A DNA stretch of 64,000 nucleotides from an uncultured Alphaproteobacteria bacterium (GCA_943787225.1 CALSLP010000001.1:1239518-1303517), one strand, 5' to 3'; shown: positions 18,044 through 28,232, counted from the stretch's first letter. Made by a program: numbers and translations. The notes: a model not told the origin generated them from the sequence alone.

Positions 18044-19168
18044 ATCTGGTTGCTGCTTCTTTTTCTTTTCCGCGGCACCGCACATATTTTGAATTGATTT
18101 CCAATCCTCGGCGGACATCGCATCCCTGCCGCTCGTGGTTGCTTCTGCTGACAGGCGCGCTGCCCGGTCTTCGCTCAGCGGGTGAGAGGAAAAGAGTTTC
18201 AATGATTTTGGCAGTTCCGGTAACTCGGTGCTAAAGCGCTTGAAGACCGAAACCACCCCGCTGGTTCGAATACCCGCGCGCTGCAGGATATCCAATGCAG
18301 CATCATCGGCTTCGCGCTCGGCATCGCGGGAATAGGCAGACCGCAGCATCAGCCCGGTCGCGGTCCCCATTATGCCCTGACCAGCCCCCGCCAATAGCAG
18401 GTCGAGCGTGCCGGTCAGGCCGATATGGCGGATCAATCCCTTTCGTCGGATGCAGATGGATCAGGTGGCCGATTTCATGGGCCATAACCCCGGCGAGTTC
18501 TTCCGGGTTATGGACGAAATCGATCAACCCTTTGAATACAACGATTTGGCCGCCGGGGGCCGCAAACGCGTTGATCATCTTGGCGTTGACGACCGTCACG
18601 GTGAGTGGGCCTTTGATCCCCGCAGCCCTCGCCAGCCTCTGGCGAAAGCGTTCCATGGCGGGATGTTGGTCGATCCGCAGGAACAGACCGCTATCTTTTT
18701 CTTCTCCAGCAATCCGACAAGGTCGATGACCTGCTCGACGGCGGCTTCGCCCATCGTCCGTTCAACAGAAGCTGGGATAAGTGGTGCCAGAAAAGGCGGC
18801 AGAATCGTTGCTGCAGCAAAAACGGCAATGGCAATCGACGCAAAGGACACGCCAATAATCATTGCAAGTTTGCGGCGGCCGCCTTTGTCTTTTCCGGCTT
18901 TGTCTATGGCGGGACAGGATTGTCGGATTGCGGCAATGAAACCTGGATCGTTCAGTTCGAGCCGGGCGGCATTGTCGCCTTGCAATGCCAAACGGGCTCG
19001 GCCTTGCGCGTTGGGTGGCTGTGCCCACCAAAGCTGCTCAAGAGGCCAGGAAAATTTTAGGTGCGGATCGTCTGTCCCGTGGATATCCAACCGGCTGGGC
19101 AGCAGGGAGAGCGTTACCGCATGGCGGGCTGACGTTTTCCCATCGTAATACCAGCCTTTCGTTACCAA
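18023..19168 (-). pseudogene. M48-family membrane metalloprotease, two frameshifts
   Basis: Three overlapping frames rebuild one protein of about 381 residues. The first (from 19168) gives a cytosolic domain, a membrane helix (MIIGVSFASIAIAVFAAATI) and ends near LLEKKK. The second holds AFAAPGGQIVVFKGLI and the zinc motif HEIGH. The third holds the third zinc ligand in READDAALDIL and a C-terminal region. Restoring an A in the A-run near 18697 and removing a G from GGG near 18438 reopens the frame; the shifts compensate each other. This is either a real pseudogene or sequence error. M48 proteases degrade misfolded envelope proteins. It overlaps the upstream small gene tail to tail. Confidence 0.75.
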
Positions 19169-19170
19169 TT

Positions 19171-20301
19171 TTACAGCCCAACCTCTATTCCGGCGGTGCC
19201 GCCGACATCCAGCGCGTCGGCAAGCCCCTCGCCGGTGCCCGACGCCTGCTGGGCGTTTTGTACAAACGCTTCAAGATCAATCTCGCCTTCGGCTTCAAAC
19301 TTGTTTGCCACAAGAATTAGTATCCGGTGGGTAACCATCATGACGGTAATGACGGGCAGAAATAGAAAAAAGAAAAAGCCAATGATGAACAGGGGGAGGC
19401 CATGTTGTGATGGTAGGGCTTGGCCAGCTGAGACGCCATTCAAGTAGCCATAAATAGTCAGTCCGCCAAACACCAGAATTAACAGGAAGTAATAGAGAAA
19501 ATAAATTCGGGCAAAATCACCGAACGTTACTGGAAAGTTTAGTTGGAGTGGTCCAAAGCTGGTTTTGGAAGCCAGGTAACGAGTGGAGAAAGCAGCGTAC
19601 CAAAGCAAAGAAATACCCAATGTGAAGGGCATGAGTAGAAAACAAATCACCCATTTCCAGAATAAATCCTTTGCCCGGGCATCGAGAGCAAATTTCTCCT
19701 GTCCGAGGAATGTATTATTCATCATATAGGTTTGTAGCCGTACGGTGGCGAGCGGAGCGGCAAGCCCTAGAGTTGCGATGGTAAGTAATGAATATCCGAA
19801 GGATTTCGCAGCATATTTCTTGGCATCTCCGGCCTGTACAAACCGGATGCTCCTCCACACCGTACGCGACAGTTGATAGCGTCGAGCTCGGTACACCGCA
19901 TAGCCAAAAAGGTAGAGAAAGACCAAGTAGTAGATGACTTGGAATGTAATCAGTGCAGCATTATTGCCCATTGTCTGAATATAAAAGTTACCGACGTTGA
20001 TGATAATGCCGATAGGAATCAGCACCGCGAGGACTATCAGGAATCCCAGAAACAGTTCTTTCCCCGTGCCGGTATATTCCAGAGGCTCACCAAACAGGGA
20101 TTGGCTGCTCCAGATATATTTACGGATTCGGGTTTTCCCCCAGAACCGGTAGAAACCCAACGTGATGATGGTCAGGAGCGTATTTTTAAAGACCAGCCAG
20201 CCCAATGCTTTGGCTTCGCCGGTATAGTTGAGGGGGTGTTGCGTAGGGGGCGCTGAGGCGTCGCTTGGCTCCGCTGTCCCGGAAACAGGTTGATCTGCCA
20301 T
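19171..20301 (-). CDS. DUF898/YjgN-family membrane protein
   Basis: 376-residue inner-membrane protein with two duplicated DUF898 units of hydrophobic helices. The signatures ALGWLVFKNTLLTIITLGFYRFWGKTRIRKYIW, split here as NTLLTIITLGFYRFWGKTR, and the later QTYMMNNTFLGQEKF with GISLLWYAAFSTRYLASK are typical. Function unknown for the family. I place the start at ATG 20301 because GGGAGAG precedes it; the frame is open upstream to 20373. It ends two bases from the broken M48 protease, which it probably precedes in the transcript. Confidence 0.82.
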   Translation of the reverse strand: MADQPVSGTAEPSDASAPPTQHPLNYTGEAKALGWLVFKNTLLTIITLGFYRFWGKTRIRKYIWSSQSLFGEPLEYTGTGKELFLGFLIVLAVLIPIGIIINVGNFYIQTMGNNAALITFQVIYYLVFLYLFGYAVYRARRYQLSRTVWRSIRFVQAGDAKKYAAKSFGYSLLTIATLGLAAPLATVRLQTYMMNNTFLGQEKFALDARAKDLFWKWVICFLLMPFTLGISLLWYAAFSTRYLASKTSFGPLQLNFPVTFGDFARIYFLYYFLLILVFGGLTIYGYLNGVSAGQALPSQHGLPLFIIGFFFFLFLPVITVMMVTHRILILVANKFEAEGEIDLEAFVQNAQQASGTGEGLADALDVGGTAGIEVGL

Positions 20302-20468
20302 TATTTTCTCTCCCAGCAGGATCACGGATCTTTTTAATTCACCAATCTTTATTGATAATGACAGGTTTTGCAATCGGGAGTAGCGGGTGTGCTGCCTCTT
20401 GTAGCTTGTCTACTAATCCCTATACTGCGCGCGCTTTTCCAATAGTTTCCTGAGTAAAGGGCCCGACG

Positions 20469-21701
20469 ATGGCGGCGATCGATAAAAGAGATATCAACAA
20501 GGTAGTACTGGCCTATTCGGGCGGGTTGGACACCTCCGTCATTCTGCGCTGGCTGCAAGAAGAATATGACTGCGAGGTCGTCACTTTTACTGCCGATCTC
20601 GGTCAGGGTGAAGAGGTTGAGCCGGCGCGGGCCAAGGCCGAAGCTGCCGGTGTCAAAGAGATTTATATCGAAGATGTTCGCGAAGAGTTCGTCCGCGACT
20701 TCGTGTTTCCGATGTTTCGGGCCAATGCCGTCTATGAAGGCGTTTATCTGCTCGGTACATCGATCGCCCGGCCTTTGATTGCCAAACGCCAGATCGAGAT
20801 CGCGGCTGAGACTGGCGCCGATGCCGTCAGCCATGGCGCGACTGGCAAAGGCAATGATCAGGTCCGGTTCGAACTTGGCTATTATGCCCTCAATCCGGAA
20901 ATTCAGGTCATCGCTCCGTGGCGTGAATGGGATCTCGATGGCCGGCAGCGGCTGCTCGAATATGCCCGGGCGCATCAAATCGATATTCCGCGCGATAAGG
21001 AAGACGAACCACCGTATTCGACCGATGCCAATTTGCTGCATATTTCCTATGAGGGCCGCGCGCTTGAAGACCCGTGGGTCGAGCCGAGTGACGCGATGTT
21101 TACCCGCAGTGTGTCGCCGGAAATGGCGCCTGATACCCCGACCTATATTGAGGTTGAGTTTGAGCGCGGTGATCCCGTCGCGATTGATGGTGAGAAACTG
21201 TCACCAGCATCTTTGCTGACCAGGCTCAACGAGCTTGGCGGTGCCAATGGTATTGGCCGTCTCGATCTGGTCGAAAACCGCTATGTCGGCATGAAGTCAC
21301 GCGGCGTGTACGAGACCCCTGGCGGTACGGTTCTGCTGACGGCACATCGTGGCATTGAAAGTATCACGCTCGATCGTGGGGCCGCGCATCTGAAAGATGA
21401 TCTGATGCCGCGCTATGCCGAGCTGGTCTATAACGGCTTCTGGTTCTCGCCGGAACGCGAAATGATCCAGACGGCGGTTGATGAGAGCCAGCAACATGTC
21501 ACCGGTACTGTCCGGCTCAAGCTCTATAAGGGTTTGGTCTCGGTGGTCGGACGTAAATCACCTTTCAGTCTTTACTCGGAATCGCATGTGACGTTTGAGG
21601 CCGATACAGTCTATGACCAGCGCGATGCGCAGGGTTTTATCAAGCTCAATGCTCTGCGACTGCAACTTCTGCAAGCGGCACAAAAACGTTTCACCAGTTG
21701 A
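20469..21701 (+). CDS. argG: Argininosuccinate synthase
   Basis: 410-residue cytoplasmic ligase joining citrulline and aspartate with ATP in arginine biosynthesis. The PP-loop [10 protein letters not shown] (residues 14-23), [36 protein letters not shown] and the C-terminal oligomerisation tail are all standard and full length. AAAGGG precedes the ATG. The gene is alone on this strand between the divergent DUF898 gene and the enoyl-CoA hydratase cluster. Confidence 0.97.
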   Translation: MAAIDKRDINKVVLAYSGGLDTSVILRWLQEEYDCEVVTFTADLGQGEEVEPARAKAEAAGVKEIYIEDVREEFVRDFVFPMFRANAVYEGVYLLGTSIARPLIAKRQIEIAAETGADAVSHGATGKGNDQVRFELGYYALNPEIQVIAPWREWDLDGRQRLLEYARAHQIDIPRDKEDEPPYSTDANLLHISYEGRALEDPWVEPSDAMFTRSVSPEMAPDTPTYIEVEFERGDPVAIDGEKLSPASLLTRLNELGGANGIGRLDLVENRYVGMKSRGVYETPGGTVLLTAHRGIESITLDRGAAHLKDDLMPRYAELVYNGFWFSPEREMIQTAVDESQQHVTGTVRLKLYKGLVSVVGRKSPFSLYSESHVTFEADTVYDQRDAQGFIKLNALRLQLLQAAQKRFTS

Positions 21702-21758
21702 CGGGTCCGGTTCCGCTGCAAGACAATCTGGCTGGATGTTGGCGGAAACGGAAAAACC

Positions 21759-22454
21759 ATGATTGGATTTGAACAGGACGGCAGAGTCGGGCGCTTGTTT
21801 TTGCAGCGCGCATCGCATGCCAACGCCTTCACCTCTGAAATGCTGAGCCGGACGGCGGAGATTCTTGAGACCGCGCCGGGCGAAAGCGATGTCATCGTTA
21901 TCCACGCTGTGGGCGATGACTTCTCCTTGGGTCGTGATCGCGAAGAACCGAAACATCCCGGTGGTCCCTATGCGGGATTTAGCGAGATTAGCCGCGTTAA
22001 TGCCGCCTTTGCCGCCTTTCCCGGCATCGTGGTGACGGCCATTAAGGGCCGCGCCTTTGGCTTTGGTCTTGGTCTGGCGATGCGCTCTGATATCGCAATC
22101 GCCGCGCATGATGCCCGGTTTATGCTGGATGAGGTCAGCCTTGGTTTTCCACCGATGTTCCTGATGGAAGTCATCCATGAGCATCTGCCGCCGAAGCGCG
22201 CACTCGATCTGATCCTGTCCAGTCGCGAATTTGACGCGGTAGAAGCACTCGATATTGGGTTGCTGTCGCGGGTAGTCCCTGCCGACCGGCTTGAAGCGGA
22301 AGTCGATGAATTTGTGGCCACGCTCAGCAGCCGTAATGCTGATGTTCTTAAAAGCTGTAAGTCTTATTTGGCGGCGATCAAACAAATGCCTGCCGCTGCT
22401 CGGCCAAATAATGCGTTGGTCGAACAGGCCAGGTTCGCCCTGGATCATCATTGA
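21759..22454 (+). CDS. Enoyl-CoA hydratase/isomerase-family protein
   Basis: 231-residue crotonase-fold protein. GRVGRLFLQRASHANAF begins the fold; FSLGRDREEP and GRAFGFGLGLAMRSDIAIAAHDARF form the oxyanion region. The two catalytic glutamates of true hydratases are not obvious, so hydratase, isomerase or another crotonase activity are all possible. Slightly short for the family. Its stop overlaps the start of the Rieske dioxygenase gene (TGATG), which points to co-translation and a role in the same catabolic route. Confidence 0.82.
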   Translation: MIGFEQDGRVGRLFLQRASHANAFTSEMLSRTAEILETAPGESDVIVIHAVGDDFSLGRDREEPKHPGGPYAGFSEISRVNAAFAAFPGIVVTAIKGRAFGFGLGLAMRSDIAIAAHDARFMLDEVSLGFPPMFLMEVIHEHLPPKRALDLILSSREFDAVEALDIGLLSRVVPADRLEAEVDEFVATLSSRNADVLKSCKSYLAAIKQMPAAARPNNALVEQARFALDHH

Positions 22455-23677
22455 TGGGCGAGGCTCTGCTCAGCTGGCCCGACGGCAATGACCGGGTTCC
22501 TTATTGGATCTATACCGATCAGGGTAATTACGAGCGCGAGCTTGAGAAAATCTTTTATGGCCCGGTCTGGAACTATGTCGGGCTGGAATGCGAAATACCG
22601 AACTCCGGTGATTTTAAACGCACGCAGATTGGTGACCAGTCGATCATTGTGGTGCGCGATGCCGAGGGTGGCGTAAACGCGCTGGTCAATCGCTGCGCTC
22701 ATCGTGGAGTTAAACTTTGTGAACAGGATAAGGGCTCGTTTAGCGAGATCATGTGTCCCTATCACCAGTGGACCTATGATCTGAAAGGTAATTTGCAGGG
22801 TGTGCCGTTTCACCGAGGGGTGAAAGGCAATGGCGGGATGCCGGCGGATTTCTCGATGGCTGATAACGGACTGGATGTACTGAAAGTGCATGTCAGAAAT
22901 GGCGGCATCTTCGCGACAATGTCCGATGAGACGCCGTCGTTTGAATCCTGTATGGGGGAGCGCATTCTCGGTTATTACGATCGTGAACTTGATGGCCGAA
23001 CGCTTAGTCTGCTTGGCCATTCGCGGCAACGCATCGGCGCCAACTGGAAGCTAATGCTCGAGAATATCAAGGACACGCATCATGCGAGCCTGTTGCATGT
23101 GTTCTTTGTGACGTTTGGTCTGTTTCGCGTCGATAACGACTCGCGGGTTGAGATGGATGATACCGGGCTGCACACGGCGCTGAGCTCGATCCGGGGCAAG
23201 CAGGAACTGAATGACGGCACCGCCCAGATGCGGTCTTTCGATTCCGATCTGGCCCTCAATGATCCCAATCTGCTGGATGTCGTGCGCGAGTTTCCCGGCG
23301 ACGAGACGGTCGTGATGCAGACGCTATGGCCCAACGTGATCCTGCAGCAGCAATCGAATACGCTGGCGACGCGCCAAATCGTGCCGAAGGGGCCCAATGC
23401 CTTTGAGCTGCACTGGACCTTCTTTGGTTATGAAGATGATGATGAAGAGATGACCGCGCGGCGCCTACGGCAGGCTAATCTCATGGGCCCCGCCGGGCTG
23501 GTGTCCATGGATGATGGACAGATACTGGAGCGCACTCAGGAAGGAATCCTGGCCCATCCTGATGAACAAGGCGTGGTTGAACTTGGTGGGCGCGACACTG
23601 ATGACGCTGATCACATGGTGACCGAAGTGGCGCTGCGTGCATTTTATAAAGGCTATCGCAAGGTGATGGGACTATGA
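22454..23677 (+). CDS. Rieske ring-hydroxylating dioxygenase, alpha subunit
   Basis: 407-residue catalytic subunit. The Rieske cluster ligands are Cys81-x-His83 and Cys101-x2-His104; the mononuclear iron site is seen in ENIKDTHHASLLH with bridging Asp207, His210 and His215, and a later aspartate. The N-terminal VPYWIYTDQGNYERELEKIFYGPVW resembles anthranilate- and terephthalate-type oxygenases. It would dihydroxylate an aromatic acid; substrate unknown. ATG 22454 overlaps the previous stop; TTG 22451 is less likely. No ferredoxin or reductase gene is nearby. Confidence 0.92.
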   Translation: MGEALLSWPDGNDRVPYWIYTDQGNYERELEKIFYGPVWNYVGLECEIPNSGDFKRTQIGDQSIIVVRDAEGGVNALVNRCAHRGVKLCEQDKGSFSEIMCPYHQWTYDLKGNLQGVPFHRGVKGNGGMPADFSMADNGLDVLKVHVRNGGIFATMSDETPSFESCMGERILGYYDRELDGRTLSLLGHSRQRIGANWKLMLENIKDTHHASLLHVFFVTFGLFRVDNDSRVEMDDTGLHTALSSIRGKQELNDGTAQMRSFDSDLALNDPNLLDVVREFPGDETVVMQTLWPNVILQQQSNTLATRQIVPKGPNAFELHWTFFGYEDDDEEMTARRLRQANLMGPAGLVSMDDGQILERTQEGILAHPDEQGVVELGGRDTDDADHMVTEVALRAFYKGYRKVMGL

Positions 23678-24147
23678 CTATATCGCCTGAACTACGCAGT
23701 GAGATCGAATATCTGGTCAATTGCTATGCGCTGGCTATAGACGATGGCGAGCTAGAACGTTGGCCAGAGTTTTTTGCATCGGATTGTCTGTATAAAATTA
23801 TCGCCAAGGAAAATTTCGACAGCGGATTACCGCTTGGCCTGTTGCTGTGTGACTCGCAAGGTATGCTCCAGGATCGGATGGAGGCTTTCTCGAAACTCAA
23901 CGTGTTTGGACCCCGTAGTTGGCGGCACATGTTAGGGGCAGTTCACGCGACAGGTTCTGAAGCAGAAATTGTGGCGCGGACGAGTTTTGTGATTTTCGAA
24001 ACACTGGCCGGAAAGGATACTCACATCCTGTGCGCTGGTGAATATCGCGATATCATTATTCGCGAAGACGGAATGCTAAAATTCCGCGAGCGGCTTTGTG
24101 TTTACGATACAACAATGATCCCGAATTCTATCGTCCGGCCGATTTAA
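23674..24147 (+). CDS. Ring-hydroxylating dioxygenase, beta subunit
   Basis: 157-residue small subunit of the scorpionase-like SnoaL/NTF2 fold. IEYLVNCYALAIDDGELERWPEFF opens the domain, with RMEAFSKLNVFGPRSWRHML in the middle and LKFRERLCVYDT at the end. It stabilises the hexameric alpha3beta3 oxygenase and shapes the entrance; it has no iron site of its own. The ATG overlaps the alpha-subunit stop (ATGA). A palindromic GCCGAT-TTA-ATCGGC spans its stop codon (24138-24152), perhaps a weak hairpin. Confidence 0.9.
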   Translation: MTISPELRSEIEYLVNCYALAIDDGELERWPEFFASDCLYKIIAKENFDSGLPLGLLLCDSQGMLQDRMEAFSKLNVFGPRSWRHMLGAVHATGSEAEIVARTSFVIFETLAGKDTHILCAGEYRDIIIREDGMLKFRERLCVYDTTMIPNSIVRPI

Positions 24148-24310
24148 TCGGCAATCAGCATTAGTTGTCGTGACAAGGTAAATTTCTCGTAATGATGTTG
24201 GACGTTGACAGCGATAGGATTGTGGGTGTCCAGTGATTTTTGCTTTCACAAATTGCCCTTAATTTGGCATGCGCATGGTGCGTTGATAGAAAACGAAATC
24301 GGAGGGGTCA

Positions 24311-26217
24311 TTGAAATTTCGGCTTGTATTCGTGCTGTCTTTATTGGTGATCGGCCTTCAGCCGGCGCTCGCACAGGAAGATCCAAATAACCCCGATGAG
24401 ATCGGACCTACGGTACTCGGAGATTTCTTTAAGAAAATATTCGATACGGAAGCATTGGATAAAGGCGAGAAAAAAGAAGATGTTGTCTCGTCCCCCGCCG
24501 CAACGACTACCCAAAACAAATCCGATCCAACAAGTGACAGGTTAAGTTTTCGGTCTGCTCTTGGCCAGGTGATGGAGTCGAGTAAGACCGGGAATCTGAA
24601 TCATTGGCAAAACCCCGTTACAAAGGTTCATGGCACGATCACGCCAACCCGTACGGTCATGAGTGGGGGGAAGCCGTGTAGGGAGTATGACAGCACTTGG
24701 ATCACGAGCGGCAAGACAGTAGCGTATGTCGGAGTCGCCTGCCGTACGAGAAAAGGGCAGTGGCCAATCCGGGAAGAAAAAGAAGTAGCTGCTACGGCAG
24801 ATACACCTTGGGTGTCTCCTGATGCCAATGGTTCAACTGCATCGGGGACCGAACCCCAACCTATCGATAGCGCCCCGGACACTCAATCAGGCGATAACAA
24901 GACGGGAACCTCAGCTGGTCCTACGGATGCACCAAGCCACGTAAAAGATGCGAAAGGGTTAGTTGATAGCGTTCAATCCCTGTTTAAAGATTTAGGACGT
25001 GGTAATCATGGTGCTCCTCAGCAACAGGGTAACAATCCTGCCCCTCAGTCTGATACCGGCGATCAGAATTCGGGTGATGCTGCGCCGTTCGATCCCTCTG
25101 CGCCTAACGATCAGGCATCGGGTAATACACCGCCATTTGATTTCTCTGCGCCCAATGATCAGGCTTCGGGTGATACTGCGCCATTTGATCCCTCTGCGCC
25201 CAATGATCAGGCATTGGATAATACGGCATCATTTGATCCCTCTGCACCCAACGATCAGGCGCCGGATAGCGATACCCGGCCTCTTGTCGAGAACGTAATT
25301 CAAACGCCCCCCCTCCTACTGCTCACCGTCCTCCACCGCGCGTGCGGGTCTTTCAGGCACCAAAATTCAACCGGGTGGTTTTGCATCAGAGCCGTGGTGT
25401 CATCCAGATACACTTTCATTCAGTAAGGGGTGCCCAAAAATATCAGGCACGCCTTGTTGGCCCCCGTCATCGAACATTCTGGAAGCGTGACCTGAGAACG
25501 CCGACTGTTACAATTGGCCCTAAATTAACCCGAAGACTGAAGGACCGGTTTCGTGGTCAGCCGGGACGGGTATCGGTGCGGGCGATGGTCGCTGGAAAAT
25601 GGGGGCCGTGGTCTGCAATCAAAAGTGTTGCTCTCCCAAGGAGCCCACAAGTGCGGCAGGCGCGGACACAAGGTGATGTTCGTAGACCGAAAAATATCCC
25701 CCGACGTGGAACTCCAAACACACGTAACCCACGCTATGGCAACCGGACCGCAAACCCGACCACGCCTCGACAGGCAGGCGGGACACGATCGTATCGTTTC
25801 TCTGCCTATCTCGTTGTTCTTGCCCAGGGAAGGGGCGAGCCCGGAAAAACAAGTGAATATAAGGGTTTTGTCTTTGCAGCCCTTTGTCATCGCGGGAAAC
25901 AGGTCACGTCAACCGTACGGGTCATGCGGCGTAGGGATAAAACCTGGAATGCAAAAAGGCGAACGCGATCCGGAACGAAAAGCGCAACGTGGCGTCTTAG
26001 TGGCCGGCAGTTCTCCGAAGGGCGCGTTGCCGTTTGGGGTAGCATTACAGAGAAGGACACCGGAAAAAATACGACCCTACGGGGCCCGGCGAAGCAGGTT
26101 TCGGTGGCCTGTCGAAGCGGCAAAGCTGCATCAAAGCGAAAAGGCGGAGCAACGTTCAGTGCGCGGGCCGGTGATCGTATTCAGCTGAATTGGCATCTCT
26201 CACCAGCGAAGCGGTAA
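24311..26217 (+). CDS. Secreted repeat protein with 17-kDa-antigen-type domain, frameshifted at C7
   Basis: Two frames that join into one 635-residue exported protein if the C7 tract at 25307-25313 has eight C. Residues 1-21 are a signal peptide (ending ALAQ). Residues about 78-155 resemble the Rickettsia 17-kDa surface-antigen C-terminal domain (WQNPVTKVHGTITPTR, PCREYDSTW, VACRTRKGQWPI). A Gly/Asp/Pro-rich linker holds four 16-residue repeats (FDPSAPNDQA). The second frame (25342-26217) is basic and cysteine-poor. The start is TTG at 24311 behind GGAGGGG. As written it stops after residue 371. Role: probably cell-surface or periplasmic, otherwise unknown. Confidence 0.68.
25079..25270 (+). 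repeat. Four tandem 48-bp coding repeats
   Basis: Four copies of a 48-base unit, each giving 16 residues of the form PFDPSAPNDQASGNT, inside the secreted-protein gene. Copies differ at several bases (for example FDFSAP in the second), so the array is not recent. It lies 37 bases before the C7 tract. Confidence 0.85.
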
Positions 26218-26295
26218 CATCGCTATTTCTCCGTAATTCGTCGATGAGTGTTGCTTGAACTTGGCAGGGTGGCAGGGGATGAGTATACATCGCCG

Positions 26296-27471
26296 ATGTC
26301 TCATTTTGATGTCACTATTATCGGCGCCGGTGCCGCCGGGCTGATGTGTGCGGCGGAAGCTAACCGCCGGGGCCGCCGCGTATTGCTTCTCGATCAGGCG
26401 GAAAAGATCGCCCAGAAGATTTTTATCTCGGGCGGTGGGCGCTGTAACTTCACCAATCTCTACGCCTCGCCGGAAGATTTTCTGTCGGCCAATCCGCGCT
26501 TTTGTGTCTCGGCGCTCGCGCGCTACACCCAGCATGATTTCATCGCGCTGGTCGAGCAATACGACATCGAATGGCATGAGCGCGATCACGGCCAGCTCTT
26601 CTGTCTCGGTCCGGCCAAGCAGATCATCGATATGCTGCTTGCCGAAGCACAGGGCACCGACATTCAGACAGCGGTGAGTGTGACGGACATATCACGAGAC
26701 GATGCCGGCGAATTCACCGTGGCAACGGATCGCGGAGATTTCACCTCGGAAGCTTTGGTTATTGCGACCGGCGGGCCGTCGATCCCCAAGATGGGGTCGA
26801 GCATTTTTGGCTATCAGATCGCCAAGCAGTTTGGCCTGAAGCTGGTTGAGCCCCGCGCCGGGTTGGTGCCTCTGACGTTTGATGCTGAAACGCTGGCGCG
26901 GCTCGATGGATTGTCGGGCATTTCCGTCGATGCTCGGGTGACCCTTGGCAAGGTCCAGTTTACCGAAGGGCTGCTCTTTACCCATCGGGGGCTCAGCGGG
27001 CCGGTGATATTGCAAATCTCCTCCTATTGGCGCCCCGGCGATACCATTACGGTCGATCTGCTGCCGGAAATCGACTTGTTCGAGCATTTAAAAGAAGCCA
27101 AACAAAGCCAGCCGAAAAAGGATGTCGTCTCTATCCTGGGCACTCTCTTGCCGTCGCGGCTCGCGCAGCGCATGACCGGCTGGACGGACAGTAACGGACG
27201 GCTGGCGGACATGCCGGATAGAACGCTGCAACGACTCGCTGATCACATTAATCGCTGGCAGGTCACGCCTGATGGTTCGCAAGGTCTGCGCACCGCGGAA
27301 GTCACTGTCGGCGGCGTTGATACCAACGAGCTGTCATCCCAGACCATGGAAGCTCGCAACGCGCCGGGCCTATATTTCATTGGCGAATGCGTCGACGTCA
27401 CTGGCCATCTTGGCGGGTTCAACTTCCAATGGGCCTGGGCATCCGGCTATGCCTGTGGCCAGGTTGTTTGA
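26296..27471 (+). CDS. HI0933/BaiN-like flavoprotein (NAD(P)/FAD-dependent oxidoreductase)
   Basis: 391-residue flavoprotein. The dinucleotide fold begins at VTIIGAGAAGLMCAAEANRRGRRVLLLDQ, followed by ISGGGRCNFTN, LFCLGPAKQIIDMLLAEA, GGPSIPKMGSS and the closing YFIGECVDVTGHLGGFNFQWAWASGYACG, all diagnostic of the HI0933 family. These act on unknown or bile-acid-like substrates. The frame is open from GTG 26248, but MSHFDVTIIGAG at 26296 matches the family start; no strong ribosome-binding site supports either one. Cytoplasmic. Confidence 0.88.
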   Translation: MSHFDVTIIGAGAAGLMCAAEANRRGRRVLLLDQAEKIAQKIFISGGGRCNFTNLYASPEDFLSANPRFCVSALARYTQHDFIALVEQYDIEWHERDHGQLFCLGPAKQIIDMLLAEAQGTDIQTAVSVTDISRDDAGEFTVATDRGDFTSEALVIATGGPSIPKMGSSIFGYQIAKQFGLKLVEPRAGLVPLTFDAETLARLDGLSGISVDARVTLGKVQFTEGLLFTHRGLSGPVILQISSYWRPGDTITVDLLPEIDLFEHLKEAKQSQPKKDVVSILGTLLPSRLAQRMTGWTDSNGRLADMPDRTLQRLADHINRWQVTPDGSQGLRTAEVTVGGVDTNELSSQTMEARNAPGLYFIGECVDVTGHLGGFNFQWAWASGYACGQVV

Positions 27472-27533
27472 TGAACCGCCCGTCATTGAGTAGGGTGTGG
27501 CCGATTTAACGATTGAACTTGGAAAAGAGACTC

Positions 27534-28142
27534 GTGCTTGTGAGCGTTGTTCGCCTAATCATTGTGTCAGGTCTTATTGGGGCGCTGGTCGCCTGCACCG
27601 GATCGGAAAAGATGGCGCCATCTGTGGCAAAATCCACAGCGGATGTTTCGACGCAGGGGAAGAAAAAGGTAACAAGGCAAAACGCGCCCCAAAAATCACC
27701 CATTCCGAAAATAGTGTCCGCTAACCGACACCTTGAATGTGTGCCTTATGCCCGCGCTCAGACCAAGATCAGCCTGCGCGGCAATGCCTGGACCTGGTGG
27801 CGAGGCGCGAAAAACCGCTATAACCGCAGCCGCACGCCGAAAGTTGGGGCGGTTCTGGTCCTGAAACGGCGGGGCAGAAGCCTCGGCCATCTTGCCGTTG
27901 TAAAACGGGTTATTGGTCCGCGTGAAATCATTGCCGATCACGCCAATTGGCTCAACCGAGGCCGTATCCATCTTGCAACGCCGATACGCGATGTTTCGCG
28001 AAAGAATGACTGGTCCGCAGTGCGGGTCTGGTACACGCCGGGCAAGACTTTGGGGAGATCAACATACCCGGCTTATGGCTTCATCCATCCGAAGGTGCGG
28101 GCCGCGTCGGTCAGTGGACTGGCGGTCGGGCGTCACCGGTGA
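27534..28142 (+). CDS. CHAP-domain lipoprotein, putative peptidoglycan amidase
   Basis: About 202 residues. From GTG 27534 (behind GGAAAAGAG) the protein starts with a signal ending in the lipobox LVAC, so it is probably a lipoprotein; TTG 27513 is the next start upstream. After a linker, HLECVPYAR supplies the catalytic cysteine, and GHLAVVKRV and ADHANW the histidine and polar partners of a CHAP amidase. It may trim peptidoglycan stems. The catalytic trio is read by eye only. It lies 56 bases after the flavoprotein gene and 90 before an MFS gene. Confidence 0.75.
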   Translation: MLVSVVRLIIVSGLIGALVACTGSEKMAPSVAKSTADVSTQGKKKVTRQNAPQKSPIPKIVSANRHLECVPYARAQTKISLRGNAWTWWRGAKNRYNRSRTPKVGAVLVLKRRGRSLGHLAVVKRVIGPREIIADHANWLNRGRIHLATPIRDVSRKNDWSAVRVWYTPGKTLGRSTYPAYGFIHPKVRAASVSGLAVGRHR

Positions 28143-28232
28143 TTTGACATTATCTGTTGGATCGGTTTGTTAGGCTGATACGCGCCCGGCTTTATTCAGG
28201 GCGGTTGTTTTACGATTACAGGGATTCAGTAT

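Noticed and set aside
21558..22451. 297-residue minus-strand frame
   Set aside because: Lies antisense to argG and the enoyl-CoA hydratase gene, both clearly real; no domain or start signal.
25079..25270. Regular repeats as a CRISPR array
   Set aside because: 48-bp units without spacers, wholly inside a coding frame and diverged at codon level.
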